From Xanthoparmelia taractica (Eukaryota; Ascomycota; Lecanoromycetes; Lecanorales; Parmeliaceae): 64,000 nucleotides of DNA. The notes under the pieces are model-generated. The model did no database searches. It was not told the origin of the DNA and worked only from the letters and a program-made list of their open reading frames with translations. The position numbers and the translations under genes were made by a program. The number at the start of each line of letters is the position of its first letter. Within the stretch, counting starts at the first letter, position 1. Of this stretch, positions 32,907 through 43,635 are shown piece by piece. The stretch covers positions 1 to 64,000 of the forward strand of contig JANQBS010000177.1 in assembly GCA_033085395.1 (NCBI GenBank), in the 5' to 3' direction.

Positions 32907-33671
32907 ATGGTCGGGGCCAGCCGTGGTTACACCGAGAAAATAGCACAACTACTCAAGCAACCAAGTATCTCGGTGAACCTTTGCGATAACGAGGGCAATA
33001 CCCCTTTAGTGCGCGCGCTTTACAGTGATGACCCGGAAACGGTAAGACTTCTTTTAGCGCACGACAGTATCAGTGTCAACCAAAAGGTTAGAAACGGTTT
33101 CACTGCTCTAAATCGTGGGACGTCCATGGATTTGGAGGAGAAAGTGTGTATCCTTTTATCATGCGCTGACATCGACGTAAATTGTGAATCTGATGACGGC
33201 TGGACACCATTGATACAGGCAGCATCTTCCAAAGACACAGGCATAGCGAAGCTCTTGCTGGGGCATCGCGATATCGATGTGAACTTCAGGAACAAAGATG
33301 GCATGACCGCCTTATCAAAAGCTGCAAGTTCGGGAAGGGAGGACGTGGTGAAGTTGTTGCTGAAATATACCGGGATCGATTCGGACTCGATTGACAACTA
33401 CGGCCATACGCCTCTGTTGATGGCGGTAGAAGCAAGATTTTGTAGTAGAGACTTTTACTGGGACGCGAACGATGCGAGCTATGAAGCAGTAATAAAGATG
33501 TTGCTAGCACGCGCTGATATTGACATCAATTGCCACGACGTGAATGGCAATAGCTTACTCTTTCAAGTAACGAGACTCAAACGAAAATATCCGGGTTTTA
33601 GAGCCAATGCGGCAGTTGCACTGTTGCGTGAAGGCATGGAGCACCGCTCAAGAGCGCTTTGGGAAGACTGA
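32907..33671 (+). CDS. Ankyrin-repeat protein or 3' exon of the STAND-like gene
   Basis: The ATG at 32907 gives 254 residues with about six ankyrin repeats (EGNTPLVRAL, DGWTPLIQAASS, DGMTALSKAASSGREDVVKLLL, YGHTPLLMAVEA, NGNSLLFQVTR). Several end in the ADIDIN/DIDVN form. The first repeat begins before the ATG, because TTLM just upstream is in frame; this suggests an upstream exon. A splice from 32780 (donor GTGACA) to 32894 would join the STAND-like gene in phase, and a pyrimidine-rich acceptor also lies at 32861-32883. Whether it is separate or fused is undecided. Ankyrin arrays mediate protein binding. Confidence 0.7.
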   Translation: MVGASRGYTEKIAQLLKQPSISVNLCDNEGNTPLVRALYSDDPETVRLLLAHDSISVNQKVRNGFTALNRGTSMDLEEKVCILLSCADIDVNCESDDGWTPLIQAASSKDTGIAKLLLGHRDIDVNFRNKDGMTALSKAASSGREDVVKLLLKYTGIDSDSIDNYGHTPLLMAVEARFCSRDFYWDANDASYEAVIKMLLARADIDINCHDVNGNSLLFQVTRLKRKYPGFRANAAVALLREGMEHRSRALWED

Positions 33672-34627
33672 AAGACTTTCATTAACGATGCTGATCATGA
33701 CACTACATGGAGTGGATGCTCATACCACTGCTGGGCTTTCAAGACCGGATTTTGGACCTTTAGGCACATTGCTAGTTGCAAGATTGGGTCTATTCCTTAC
33801 TTAGTATGTCTCATGCTCCAGTCACGGCTGCAGATAGATGCCTATATCAGCAAGGAGCACGTATCATCAACAATCTTTATACTATATACATGGGCTTGTC
33901 ATCACTCCTTGTTCGAATCCATCCCTTTCCGAGACATAACACCTTTTCCTCTCCCTTTCTCGTCTTTTACAAAGCTCGCTATGTAGCATCACATCGAGTG
34001 AGAAAACCAGAGATCAGGGTTCGAAAAAGGAACAAAAACCGCCGATGCCATATCCAAAACATTCCACTCAAATCCCTCTTTCCTCTTCCACATTACCACT
34101 CACCTTAGACTATTACATCAAGACGAACCTAAAGCCTCCGAGTCCGAACTCACAGAACGTTTTGGCCAAAGCGCAACCGTAAGGTCTTAGCATGTTTTTC
34201 CCCATCAAATAGTGCTGAGAGGTATGTAGACGTCGTCGATGGCTTTGTGAAGCTCCTTGACCTTTGATGTTGATTCCGAAGCAGAATCAGCTACACGGAC
34301 GGAACTGTGATGGCATTGACTCTGACGTGGTTGTGCAAGGCTTGAGAGTAGGTGGCAGTTTTCTGAACGCGGACGCTGTATCCCAAACTACGTTGAATAC
34401 AGGCTCGCAAAGAGCCGAACAAGGCTTCAACAGTTCTCTCTGCATACCAAGGGGAACGAGCAATGAGTCCAATATGAAATCCCGAACCAGGGGGCAAATA
34501 CTTAGTTACAAGTGAGATACTCGGCGCTTCTGAACACGTGAGTGAAGCTTGCCTATTCAGAGAACAAGATACCTCGGCGATAACTGGACGAAGCCTAAAT
34601 TTCGACCATGCAACCGCACTTCATGAT
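33672..34627. other. Intergenic region
   Basis: Short ORFs only, none with recognisable motifs. Confidence 0.55.
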
Positions 34628-35943
34628 TCACTGAATCATCTGCAACCCTTCCACATGTCTCGAGTAAGCCTCTATCAGCCTAAGAAATCCCTTCCCCTTC
34701 TTTTTCTTCTTCTTGCCAGACGATGTTTCGTCATTTGGATCTACCGATCGGCTCTCGTCATCCCTTTTCCTTTGATCCACATTTCCCCTATCTTCTCTTA
34801 CTTCCTTCTTTGGAGCAGCAGTCTTCTGAGAAGCAAGGTAGTCATAATACCGTTGAAGACCTACTAGCGTCAGCAACAAAACTCAATTCTCGGTGTGGAT
34901 TTTATGTCATCCTTACCAGGAGAAACAGTCATAGCGTTCTGCCTCTCCGCATCCCCCCTCTTCTCCATTTGACCGAGCCTATCCTCCTCAGATCCCACAG
35001 CCTGCCTCTCAGCCTTTACCTTATTCACCGAACTCGGATACCTACTCTTCCCCACAGACCTCCTTTCCTCAGCCTCAGACTCCTCAGTCGGCGAAATCTT
35101 CGGAAGGAAATAAATAACGCTATCCGCATAACTCTGCTCCGACAACAGCGGCACCGTCTTCGACCTCAGCGCACCCGGGCGCTCCGCACGCTGATTCAGC
35201 GGCCTGAGGCTAGAATCGCGCAATGCCATGAGCGGGCTGATCGGGCCATCGTCATTCGTGTTGTGTCGAGAATGGACGCTTACATACGTTTGTTTGAAGC
35301 TTGGGGCCTCTCGTACTTCGTCGTCAAGGGAGGCCGTATCCGCATCTCCCGCGCTCGAAGGCGAAGAAGTGATTTGGCTTGGAGATATACCGTTTTCTTC
35401 TGCTGGAGGTAGAGGGATTTTAATATTCAATGGTTTTGGGAGGAGAGAATGACGCACGATGTTGGTGGCTCTGGGTGCCATTGGTGAGGTGGAGTGCGAG
35501 AAGTCTGCGTTGTCGAAAAGGGAGACGAAATTGGGCAATACGGCAGAATTGGCGTGAGTGTGGTTTCGCGGTTTGATGGCTACGCCAGGTGCTGTTTTAC
35601 CTCGTGTACCGTCAGGGATTGACCTTATGTTTTCCACTGGTACTTTTGCACTCGGCCGCGAAACTGACGCCTGAGATTGTGTCGCATCGTTATGCTCATG
35701 GCTCAGTCGAGATGTTGCTCTCGTCTTCACTAGAGAGCTGGAATTGGTGAACTCGCTATTTTGAAGTTCCTTGGTCTTGGCTACTGGAGGAAAGTAATTG
35801 CGTATATCATTCTGGCCCTGTCTGACTTTCGTGACAGGTTTGAGATAGACGTCAATGGTAGTTGGGGACTGCGCCTTTTTATGATATGGAAGCCGCTGGG
35901 GCTGGATTGTGTGCTTTGCTTGCCGTAATGGCGAGGTATCCAT
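34628..35943 (-). CDS. Disordered protein with a canonical PCNA-interacting (PIP) motif
   Basis: Two exons, 35943-34917 and 34863-34628, 420 residues; the GTAAGG donor and CTAG acceptor keep phase. The protein is rich in Ser, Pro, Lys and Arg and has no folded domain. Residues 44-51 read QNDIRNYF, an exact match to the PIP-box pattern QxxIxx[FY][FY], set in basic sequence (KPVTKVRQG before, PPVAK after). The C-terminal exon has a short aromatic stretch (LQRYYDYLASQ), then acidic/basic repeats and GKKKKKKGKG, a likely nuclear localisation signal. PIP boxes recruit replication and repair proteins to PCNA. No homologous named family is recognised, so the role is inference. Confidence 0.7.
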
Positions 35944-36669
35944 TCTAGACTTCAGATACCTTGTGTCTTAATTTCGCAGTCAAGAAGTTATAATCAGTAT
36001 GTAGAGAATATGAATCGTGGGCGTTCGGCAACGTGGTTCTTAATCAAGATTCACGTGGGGCTTTTTTTTAGAACAAAGAGTGCGTACTTTCTCAACTAGG
36101 GGAACGAACATGCATTTATTGAAAAACAAAGATTCGCCCTAAGCCTCAACGTTTATCTTCCCCAATCTTGAACAAAGCGATCCTCGGTGAACCATTAAAA
36201 TGATTGATTTCAGCCTAAGAGAACTCGACTTCATGAGAATCATCAACATATCTAATCGAGTGTGTAAGCAGTCAAGTCAATTTGGTTGATTAGACTGACA
36301 AATTTTATCGTGAAAGGACCGTGGCCTTTGGTCTGCAGCCCACAAATGGATACCGCCAATACTGACTTGGATTCTAGTTCGGTATCATATTTGCTCTGCA
36401 AAGCCTTTCGCTACAACGCCAATTCTAAGCGGAGCGCCAGATCATGATTGCCAAAGTCGAACCTCGTAACAGTTATTATCCTCATTCTAAATACTACCGA
36501 AGGAGAATCAGCCTGAATCTTCCTAATTGCGCTCCATTCTAGTAGCTGATAAATAAAAGAGATGCTTTACCTCCCTCTTCAATTTTCCCATCACATCGCT
36601 TCATACTTCAAATTTTGGACCGTAGCTCCTTGTCGTATCTAGCCCCGCCATATGGGACATAAAAAGACA
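35944..36669. other. Intergenic region
   Basis: AT-leaning promoter and 3' flank sequence. No gene. Confidence 0.6.
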
Positions 36670-37632
36670 TCATTCGCTTGCCCCACAATGCGCAGCCTCC
36701 GCATCAATCCTCTTCTCTTGCCCGTCCGTAAGTCTTCCTTGTCTCCTCAACGGATCCGAATGCGTCTTGACACGCATCTCTTTCGCCACCTTAAGGACCT
36801 TGTCATGAGAGCTAAGTGGACTGGTGCCAAGCTTCGGGTAATGGCCAAGTAATACATTTTCCTGCTTCGCCGATCGATTTGTGTATGCGCAGGTTCTTCG
36901 ATGGAACCCGAGAGATTCGGGAGTGAGCAGGTCTTTGTGGCAGATCCGGCAAACTGTATGATCTGCTCGAATGTGTGCACATAGATCATCAGCCCCTGGG
37001 AAGATCCGATCACATATGTGGCAGTACTGCAAAGGGTGGCGATCCTTGTAGTGTAAGCCGAGGCTATAGGGGAAGTTGTACTGAACAAAATCGTCGCAGA
37101 TATGGCAGCTAAAATGTTTCAAGGATGTTTTGATGTGAGCTTTTGTGTATTCCTTACACGTGCTGCAAAACAGCTGAAAGTGGTGGGAAATGTTGTGTGG
37201 ACCGAGATGGAATGAATCTCGGAGCTCTACTATGCCTTCGCCTCTTATGCAACAGTAGTGTCTTGGCGAGTGTCTGATGTGGTGAGTTCGTTCTTCAACG
37301 GTCCTGAAAGCTATGTTGCATTTAGCGCACCAAATCGAAAGATTTATCCTCCGGCTCGAGTCATGTTTCTTACAGGCCTCTTCAATCTTCTTGGCCATCT
37401 TCTCCATTGGCAATCTTGAGTCTCCTGTGCCATCAGAGTCATCAAAGAATCTGAAGTTGGTCTCGTTATCAACAGCTTTGCCTGGTTCTTGTATAAGCTT
37501 GTGCTGCTGTGCTTCGTCTGCTGTGGGGATGTCACGTGCTTGGGAGTCATCTCCGGCTCTGCTATCTCCAGGGTTGTTTCTGCTGAACACTCGAAAGATT
37601 GAGGCGAGGCTGCTCCAAATAGACAGAGCCAT
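36670..37632 (-). CDS. C2H2-type zinc-finger protein
   Basis: Single exon of 320 residues from the ATG at 37632; the frame is open further upstream but offers no ATG. The N-terminus is acidic/Gln-rich. From about residue 100 on there are several Cys/His modules: CAKCNIAFRTVEERTHHIRH, CSTCKEYTK, CHICDDFVQYN with HYKDRH, CHICDRIFPGADDLCAHIRADH and CRICHKDLLTPESLGFHRRTC (last ligand Cys). Spacing is irregular, as in fungal multi-finger proteins that bind protein or nucleic acid. The basic C-terminus may be a nuclear signal. No family name can be given. Confidence 0.75.
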   Translation of the reverse strand: MALSIWSSLASIFRVFSRNNPGDSRAGDDSQARDIPTADEAQQHKLIQEPGKAVDNETNFRFFDDSDGTGDSRLPMEKMAKKIEEACKKHDSSRRINLSIWCAKCNIAFRTVEERTHHIRHSPRHYCCIRGEGIVELRDSFHLGPHNISHHFQLFCSTCKEYTKAHIKTSLKHFSCHICDDFVQYNFPYSLGLHYKDRHPLQYCHICDRIFPGADDLCAHIRADHTVCRICHKDLLTPESLGFHRRTCAYTNRSAKQENVLLGHYPKLGTSPLSSHDKVLKVAKEMRVKTHSDPLRRQGRLTDGQEKRIDAEAAHCGASE

Positions 37633-38520
37633 GTTGGATTTGACCGTTTGTTGCCGCGAAGGTATAAAGACTGGAAATAAGTGACTAAGGCAAGAATTTA
37701 AGTATCTCACGAAGTCCGTCTGACACACTGCTTTGACTGTTAAGTGTTGTGCACATCTGCATATGAGTGACAACGAGGTGTCCAAGCCTACTGTCGATCT
37801 CTTAACACAACATCGGCACGGCTTTTAATTTACGTATTCCTTGAACTAGGGAAATTTTAGCTATAGTAAAGCAAGTTCAAGAAGATGAATGAAATTCACG
37901 TCCAGCTACTTCACCTTCGATGGCCGTCAGGAAGCTTAGATGAGAAAAGCTTTCAGACATGAACTCGGTACTATATGATAGAGACGTCGGCTTTGTCCTT
38001 GCTGTCCTGTATATCGCTAGCCGCTAGCCGGGATGGCTCCACCTTCTTTGTGTTATCTTGTTACGTCCGTCCGCTCTGTATTTGTTAGATATCTCTAATA
38101 CTATGCGTTACCCCATGTCACGGAAGCAAACATTGGATAAACCTGCTTGAGCTTCTGGCGGTAACTCGGGCCTAGTTGTGATATCCAATGCGAAGTGGAA
38201 CTTGCCACGTGTGTGGAGAGGAATGCCGAAAATGGTGGAAAAGGGCAAATAATGGCCTTGCCAGTACCAAGAGGCGATTGATGCTATGCTCGGACTCGCA
38301 GGTCGCTTGAGCGCATGAGTAGTGTCCATCTATTTTGGATCTTTGTGCCCCACAACTTCAGATATATGTGTTATATAATCTAAAACCTATAATACTTCTC
38401 TAGTGTTATACCGACCTAACTCATCCATGAGATTTTAGCTTTCTTCCAATAAATCAGCACGGTAACCTCAACTCCTTTCCTGATCAAAACATCCAGGATC
38501 AGGGATCTTACTGTGACACT
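37633..38520. other. Intergenic region between divergent genes
   Basis: Shared promoter space for the zinc-finger and RING genes. A 73-codon minus ORF at 38108-38329 has no support. Confidence 0.55.
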
Positions 38521-39453
38521 ATGGCCGAAATTCTTCTCAGCGAGCTTCCTGAAATTGATTTGGAACATTTGCTAGATGAGAGCAAATGCATGATTTGCCT
38601 GACTGTATATAGTACTGAGACAAAAGAGGATACCACTGTCGAGACTGCGGTCCGCCTTCCCTGTGGTCACGATGTTGGCGCTAGGTGTATTCGGACATGG
38701 CTGTCTCCTGACAAAGAAGGCAGAAATTCGTGTCCAGCTTGCAGAATGACCTTCTTCCCAGCCCAGCCTCGGCCATACTTGGAGCACGAACTATTTGGAA
38801 TGGAAGGCAGAGATATGGAAGAGGAGGACGACTGGCATGGATTCCGTGACAGCACCAACAGTTCTGCCTTCATTCGGCTTGTTCTGGGGATAATCGGAGA
38901 GGATGGGCAGCCAGAAGGCCAAGAAATGCCACAAAGAGAAGCGAGAAAGCAGAATTGGCGAGACTCGATACGCAGTTGTTGGCCTCAATGGTTTCGCACT
39001 ACCTTTGAACAGTACCAAGAAAGTATTCGGAGAGCCAGAACAGTCATTACAACAAGCAGAGTACCGTATCCTGGGGCGAATTCGAATGTTTACTCGGAGT
39101 CACTACGTCCCGACCATCTAGCTCGTCAATCATTAGAATATCCTATCCAGGCTTTAGTGACCGCCTTTCGGACCTTGTCCTTCAGGGAGGCTTTATTATA
39201 TACGAACCTTCGCGGTTACGGTGTTAACCCTCAATCTGTAGACCTGCCTGAAATTTACGACCTCCGACCGCTCAGTGCTGAACAGGAAGAAGCACTTTTT
39301 CAAGATCTGGAGAGAACAGGAGCCTTCTCTAGGATCAATCCGCGAATCCAAAATCCAGAGTTGACAAATCGCGAACGATGGCAGGCGCATCATGAGGAGG
39401 GCGAGACTTGGAACTTTGTTACGCAACTCTGGTCTTCAGACTGGAGTCTCTGA
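38521..39453 (+). CDS. RING-finger protein (probable E3 ubiquitin ligase)
   Basis: Single exon, 310 residues. The RING lies at the N-terminus: C23-x2-C26, C48-G-H50, C56, then W60 and C71-P-A-C74 (LPCGHDVGARCIRTWL and SCPACRMTFFP). The position that usually holds the fifth ligand is Gly53, a variation seen in many fungal RINGs, so metal binding may be partial. Residues 80-310 are acidic and helical without a known domain. No membrane segment. Substrates are unknown. Confidence 0.82.
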   Translation: MAEILLSELPEIDLEHLLDESKCMICLTVYSTETKEDTTVETAVRLPCGHDVGARCIRTWLSPDKEGRNSCPACRMTFFPAQPRPYLEHELFGMEGRDMEEEDDWHGFRDSTNSSAFIRLVLGIIGEDGQPEGQEMPQREARKQNWRDSIRSCWPQWFRTTFEQYQESIRRARTVITTSRVPYPGANSNVYSESLRPDHLARQSLEYPIQALVTAFRTLSFREALLYTNLRGYGVNPQSVDLPEIYDLRPLSAEQEEALFQDLERTGAFSRINPRIQNPELTNRERWQAHHEEGETWNFVTQLWSSDWSL

Positions 39454-40040
39454 TTGCACAAGATGGACAGCGAAGAGGTGACTTTCATCATCATGAGATA
39501 AAGCGACGGTTCTGGCAGACTAAAGACTTCTTGAGTGGCGAGATATCTCTCTTTCTGACTGCCAATGAGATTGGCCAATCTTAATGGAGATTTATGGGAT
39601 ATTTCGACTTGCTTTTCCCTAGGACAGCGGCCAGAGCTACCATGAAACAGCTAATTAGACTTAGGAGGATGAGTGATCAATAAAGGGGAGTAGCATATCT
39701 TAACCTGATCTGAGTCCCTTTAGATGGTTGTCTATGCTCCATACGCTTGAGACTTCACTCCCAACGACTTCGGTGTGCTCAACGTATACCAATCCAGCCC
39801 AGACCCTTTCCACTCCTACCACAGGATTCTGCAGGAAATCTTCCATTATCACGGTCTCGGCTGTAGAGACGGCGGCGTCGCAGGCATGATAATCTGGTTG
39901 CTTGGCGGAAATGCTGGAGCGTCACCCAGAATCACCAGGCGACGAGGCCTTGCGCAATGGTGTATGGTAATGAAGGGCTCTAAGCATTCCACGAGCCCTT
40001 CTTCGCGAATGCGGGACTTCAGTGTTGTACGATTGCCTGT
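39454..40040. other. Intergenic region between converging genes
   Basis: 3' flanks only. A plus-strand ORF near 39775-40176 overlaps the kinase gene and has no support. Confidence 0.55.
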
Positions 40041-40619
40041 CTATGCACTAGTGGGAGGGACAATCCGCTTCAGAATATACTCCAGACACTCCTCCAGGCT
40101 ACCAGTCGAATCCACAACGATAGCATCACGAGCCGGACGGCACGGGCACTCAATCCACCTCTTAAAAAGCGCTTGATAGTCTTCACCGTGACGATCGCCG
40201 CCAGCATCAAGCGGCGGACGATCCACACCAGTCCGCTGACATCTCAGCGGGACCCTGTCGCGTAACCTTTGGTCCAGCAAATCGACGTCCTCAACTCTGC
40301 ACTCGACGTACCTATACTCATAGCCGTACCGTCGAGCGAGCGCGGTTCCCCGGTCCAGCACCTCGTTGTAGTTACAGGTGCTGTCGATGATGACGTTCCG
40401 GCCTTGCTTGATCATATCCTCGGCGAGTATCCAGTCGAAGCGATATATGAGTTTCGCCGATTGATCAAAGGAGATGTCGTTTTCGCGAAAGAAGGATTTG
40501 ATGAGATCGTGGTTGATGATCACGCCGTCGATTGATTTTGCCAGTAGATTCGCCACGGTGCTTTTGCCGGAACCTGGCGCACCCGACATTTGGATGAGCA
40601 GTTTGCGCGGCGGATACAT
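40041..40619 (-). CDS. P-loop nucleotide/small-molecule kinase (AAA_33 type)
   Basis: Single exon, 192 residues. Walker A GAPGSGKST at residues 13-21, then NHDLIKSFF, a DxxK/R motif typical of AAA_33 small kinases. NVIIDSTCNYNEV is the Walker B-like strand, with the lid region RLRDRVPLRCQR. The fold belongs to the P-loop kinases that phosphorylate small molecules or nucleic-acid ends. The substrate is unknown. No targeting signal. Confidence 0.85.
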   Translation of the reverse strand: MYPPRKLLIQMSGAPGSGKSTVANLLAKSIDGVIINHDLIKSFFRENDISFDQSAKLIYRFDWILAEDMIKQGRNVIIDSTCNYNEVLDRGTALARRYGYEYRYVECRVEDVDLLDQRLRDRVPLRCQRTGVDRPPLDAGGDRHGEDYQALFKRWIECPCRPARDAIVVDSTGSLEECLEYILKRIVPPTSA

Positions 40620-41089
40620 AGTTCTTCAATACTTTATTTTGTTAGGAATGACAGGATTGTTGATTATGAAAATATAATTTGGGGTAGTTTAAGATAGATT
40701 TTCGCTGCGCAATAAAGTTGGGGGGCTTTGGAGGGCCCTCGAGAATGGGATGGGGTTGCTTTAAGGTGGGTTGAGGAATCCATGCAGGGATGAATAGCCG
40801 GGCCGCAGGCGTTCCCCGTAAGAACTACAAGGATGCTGCGGAGTACCCCAGCTCCGCACTAACCCCCTAACCCCCCTATATCCACCCCACTCATATTATA
40901 CATCGATTCCGACCCCAAAATAACAGAATTGATAGGGGTCACCCTTATCATCCATGTCATCCTCTCGACGAAACGGTCCTGAGACTGTAGTTCCCTTACC
41001 ATCTATGTAGAGAAGTTGCGTCTTGCTTGGCCTTGTTTCCCATGTGTTCAGTACAAGGCAATCATGCTGTACGGTCTTCCGCCGTAACG
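40620..41089. other. Intergenic region with short hairpin
   Basis: No gene. A hairpin with arms TGCGGAG (40837-40843) and CTCCGCA (40852-40858) lies in C-rich sequence. Confidence 0.5.
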
Positions 41090-41650
41090 GGCAGGACTAC
41101 ATCGGAGCCGTCGAGGCCACAAGCAGAACGCCCTCCCTCGAATCTTTCCTCAGCGAAACCAAGACTTCAATATCTGTATCTGGTTCCATCAAGAATCCAG
41201 CCATACTTGAGTTGTTCGTGCTCGGCATGATCCGAATACCTGCTACAGGCGACATATCGTAACGTAGCATAAACATAGCCGCCACTGCAAGGACTCCGTT
41301 CATTGCAAAACGACGCCCTAGACATCAAGTCGTGCCTCCCTCGAACGCACGAAAGGCGGCCGGATTTGGTCGCTTCTTCGCACCACTGCCGGATTTTCGC
41401 GCTTCTGGGTTCTTCGTAAAGCGTCGAGAATTGAATTCATCCACGTCAGTACGCCAGAGAGTTGAATCCTTGTGAAAAATGCTACTTAGCATTTGGTCCA
41501 TGGCGCCCTTCTTCAAGATTCATTGGCCGTCCAACACTGTGTCCCCCATCACTTGGCGGATTGATGTGCCAATGGAGCAGTAGCGGAGTGTTTTCTGGAA
41601 GGTGGAAGTTCGTAGGGTACAGTGTTGTTCTACGCTGGACTCAGCTCACA
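41090..41650 (-). pseudogene. Cytochrome P450, C-terminal half, degenerate
   Basis: The minus strand reads in order the parts of a CYP7/CYP8-like fungal P450 end: DTVLDGQ-stop-ILKKGAM, FHKDSTLWRTDVDEFNSRRF, KKRPNPAAFRAFEGGTT-stop, then CLGRRFAMNGVLAVAAMFMLRYDMSP and SREGVLLVASTAP. The expected Trp before ILKKGAM is TGA, and a second TGA sits inside the heme-binding loop just before Cys. No haem enzyme can be made. The N-terminal half of the same P450 type lies 0.5 kb away on the other strand. Confidence 0.85.
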
Positions 41651-42168
41651 GTTTTCTGATGGTCCATCACTTCTAGATTTAGACAAGTGTAGCGAATGGC
41701 GGCTGAAGCCCGATCCATAAGAGGTTTCCAATGGTTGATGCCCTTGCAGAGCAAAAACGAGACGAACTTTACCATGTAACTTTACCATGTCTGACATCCA
41801 CCCTTCGTAGCGTAGTAATGTTAGCTACGCGTGTCCTTCACAGTTATTGTATCTACGAGACTTCGAGCAGCCGGGCTGCTAGTCATGCGGTACCTCGGTT
41901 TCGGCTGAAAATTCTCAAGCAGTCTGTGGTCATACGAGATTCATCGTGACAGGGTTGCACATGCAAGGTGAGCCGCTTTGGTCAAGTAATGCATGGATCC
42001 TGATAGCCTTAAAGCCAACTCCATTCCGCAAATTTTAAGGACCTGCTATAGGCTAGTCCGGATGGACTCATCTGAGGCGACAAGAGACCGCTGTTCGTAT
42101 TCTTCCATTGGCCTTCATAAATTGCTACGAAATATCACGCATCTGCTGTGAAACCATCGAAGTCCGAC
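41651..42168. other. Spacer between the two inverted P450 halves
   Basis: No gene. If the N-terminal half was inverted in place, this would be the former 5' flank plus one breakpoint. Confidence 0.45.
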
Positions 42169-43440
42169 ATGGAAGCGTCGACACCCATCAACTCAACCAA
42201 CAAAGGCAGTCTGTCTGCATTCTCCATTGGGGACCATATTAGGAAACAATTTCTACCCACATTAGAACTTCTTTGCTGTGCATACCTTATATCTTTCTTG
42301 CTTTTCTCTTTAACTTTTGGAACTTTATTGATATCCTTAGGGCCTTATATGTGCGCCATTGGAGGAAGACACTTGCTACATTGCCTTTGGGCCTACCCCT
42401 ACTCGGGCATGCCTTGTATTTCGCCTTTAATATGCCGTACTTTTCGTACTACGTGAAGTTATTTTGTCTCTAGAATCGATCCCGGAATCGATTATGTCTT
42501 TGGCTGACTATATCATCAGGAAGATGTTCCAGGACATGCCGATCAAAATACGCTTGTTCGTCAAGGACAACATCGTTATCACCCAGTTCCAAGGACATTA
42601 TACACATCTTCAAACAATCAGCCATTCTCACCAATAAGCCTTATCGCAAATTTGTGAGCAACACATTTGGCGTGCCTGAAGAATCCAGTGTACTTTTTGC
42701 GGCAGATCAAACAGGAGTCCGACACCAATCTCAATCAGGAGCCGCCATCGAGCAAGATTCCCGCGTTAACTATCTGATGCACACTTTCATAACCCAGATC
42801 ATGTCTGGCCCCAGTCTCGGCCCCTTAGCTACGACATTCACGGAAAATCTGATCTCTCGACCGGATGCTGAGGCCATTGGCCCTAATGGACAGAGTACCC
42901 AGATCTCTATGAGTTTGTTCGGGACCATATGTATCACGCGTCTCTCACTGCAATGTTTAACGAACAGCTAATAAAATTGAAACCCAACTTTTGCGAAGAA
43001 TTTTGGACTTTCGAAAAGAATGTACCCGACCTCGCAAAAGGCATTCCGAAATAGATAAACCGGAGTGCAGTTGACGCACGCGAGAACTGTCTTGCCAGTG
43101 TGCAACAATGTGGCACTTATCTTAGAGAGAAGAGCACAGTATCACCAAGATGCGACCCTATCTATGATCCCGTCTTCGGTTCCAATATCGTTCAAAAACG
43201 ACACCATGCCTTCGCAAAGATGCCTCCTATGAGTCCCAAAGAGATAGCATGCGAGGACCTTGGCTTGATCGTGTGTTCAGCCGTACGACTGCAGGATCAG
43301 CAGATCGTAGCTGCAAGTAAGCGCGGATCAACTCACTGAGCTGAGCTGGGCCATATGCAAGCCTTCCACTAGCGCGAACTACCTCAGCCTCTTTCAAAAG
43401 ACCACACCATATGAAAAAGATGTACCGTACAGAATCAGTA
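42169..43440 (+). pseudogene. Cytochrome P450, N-terminal half, degenerate
   Basis: Starts with MEASTPINS and a membrane anchor (LLCCAYLISFLLFSLTFGT). In other frames it continues with LGLPLLGHALYFAFNM, the proline-rich hinge region, then NTFGVPEESSVLFAADQTG, FITQIMSGPSLGP, NEQLIKL and VQKRHHAFAKMPPMSPKEIACEDLG. Reading needs several frame changes and passes stops. It ends before the I-helix oxygen-binding motif; no ExxR or heme loop follows on this strand. The missing half is at 41090-41650 on the minus strand. Confidence 0.82.
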
Positions 43441-43635
43441 CCGTTAGCGTCGAAAATGTGCCACCGCCGCGACCGATCCTATTAAGCGGCCAGGTTATCG
43501 TCAAGTTTCGGTCAATTTTCAAGTGGACTACACTTCTATTTCTACGGTTGCTGTGGAAAATTTGCATCCCTTGCTTTTTCCTTCAGACAGCTTGAGCTCT
43601 GCCGCTGAATGGACGCTCTCGCTCGACTGTACAAG

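Noticed and set aside
33900..33935. GTTCGAATCC resembling a tRNA B-box
   Set aside because: Flanks cannot form a T-stem and no cloverleaf is possible.
24602..40619. AAA+, STAND-like, RING and P-loop kinase genes as a single co-regulated defence system
   Set aside because: The genes are on both strands, widely spaced and belong to families scattered in fungal genomes. Proximity alone does not support a system.
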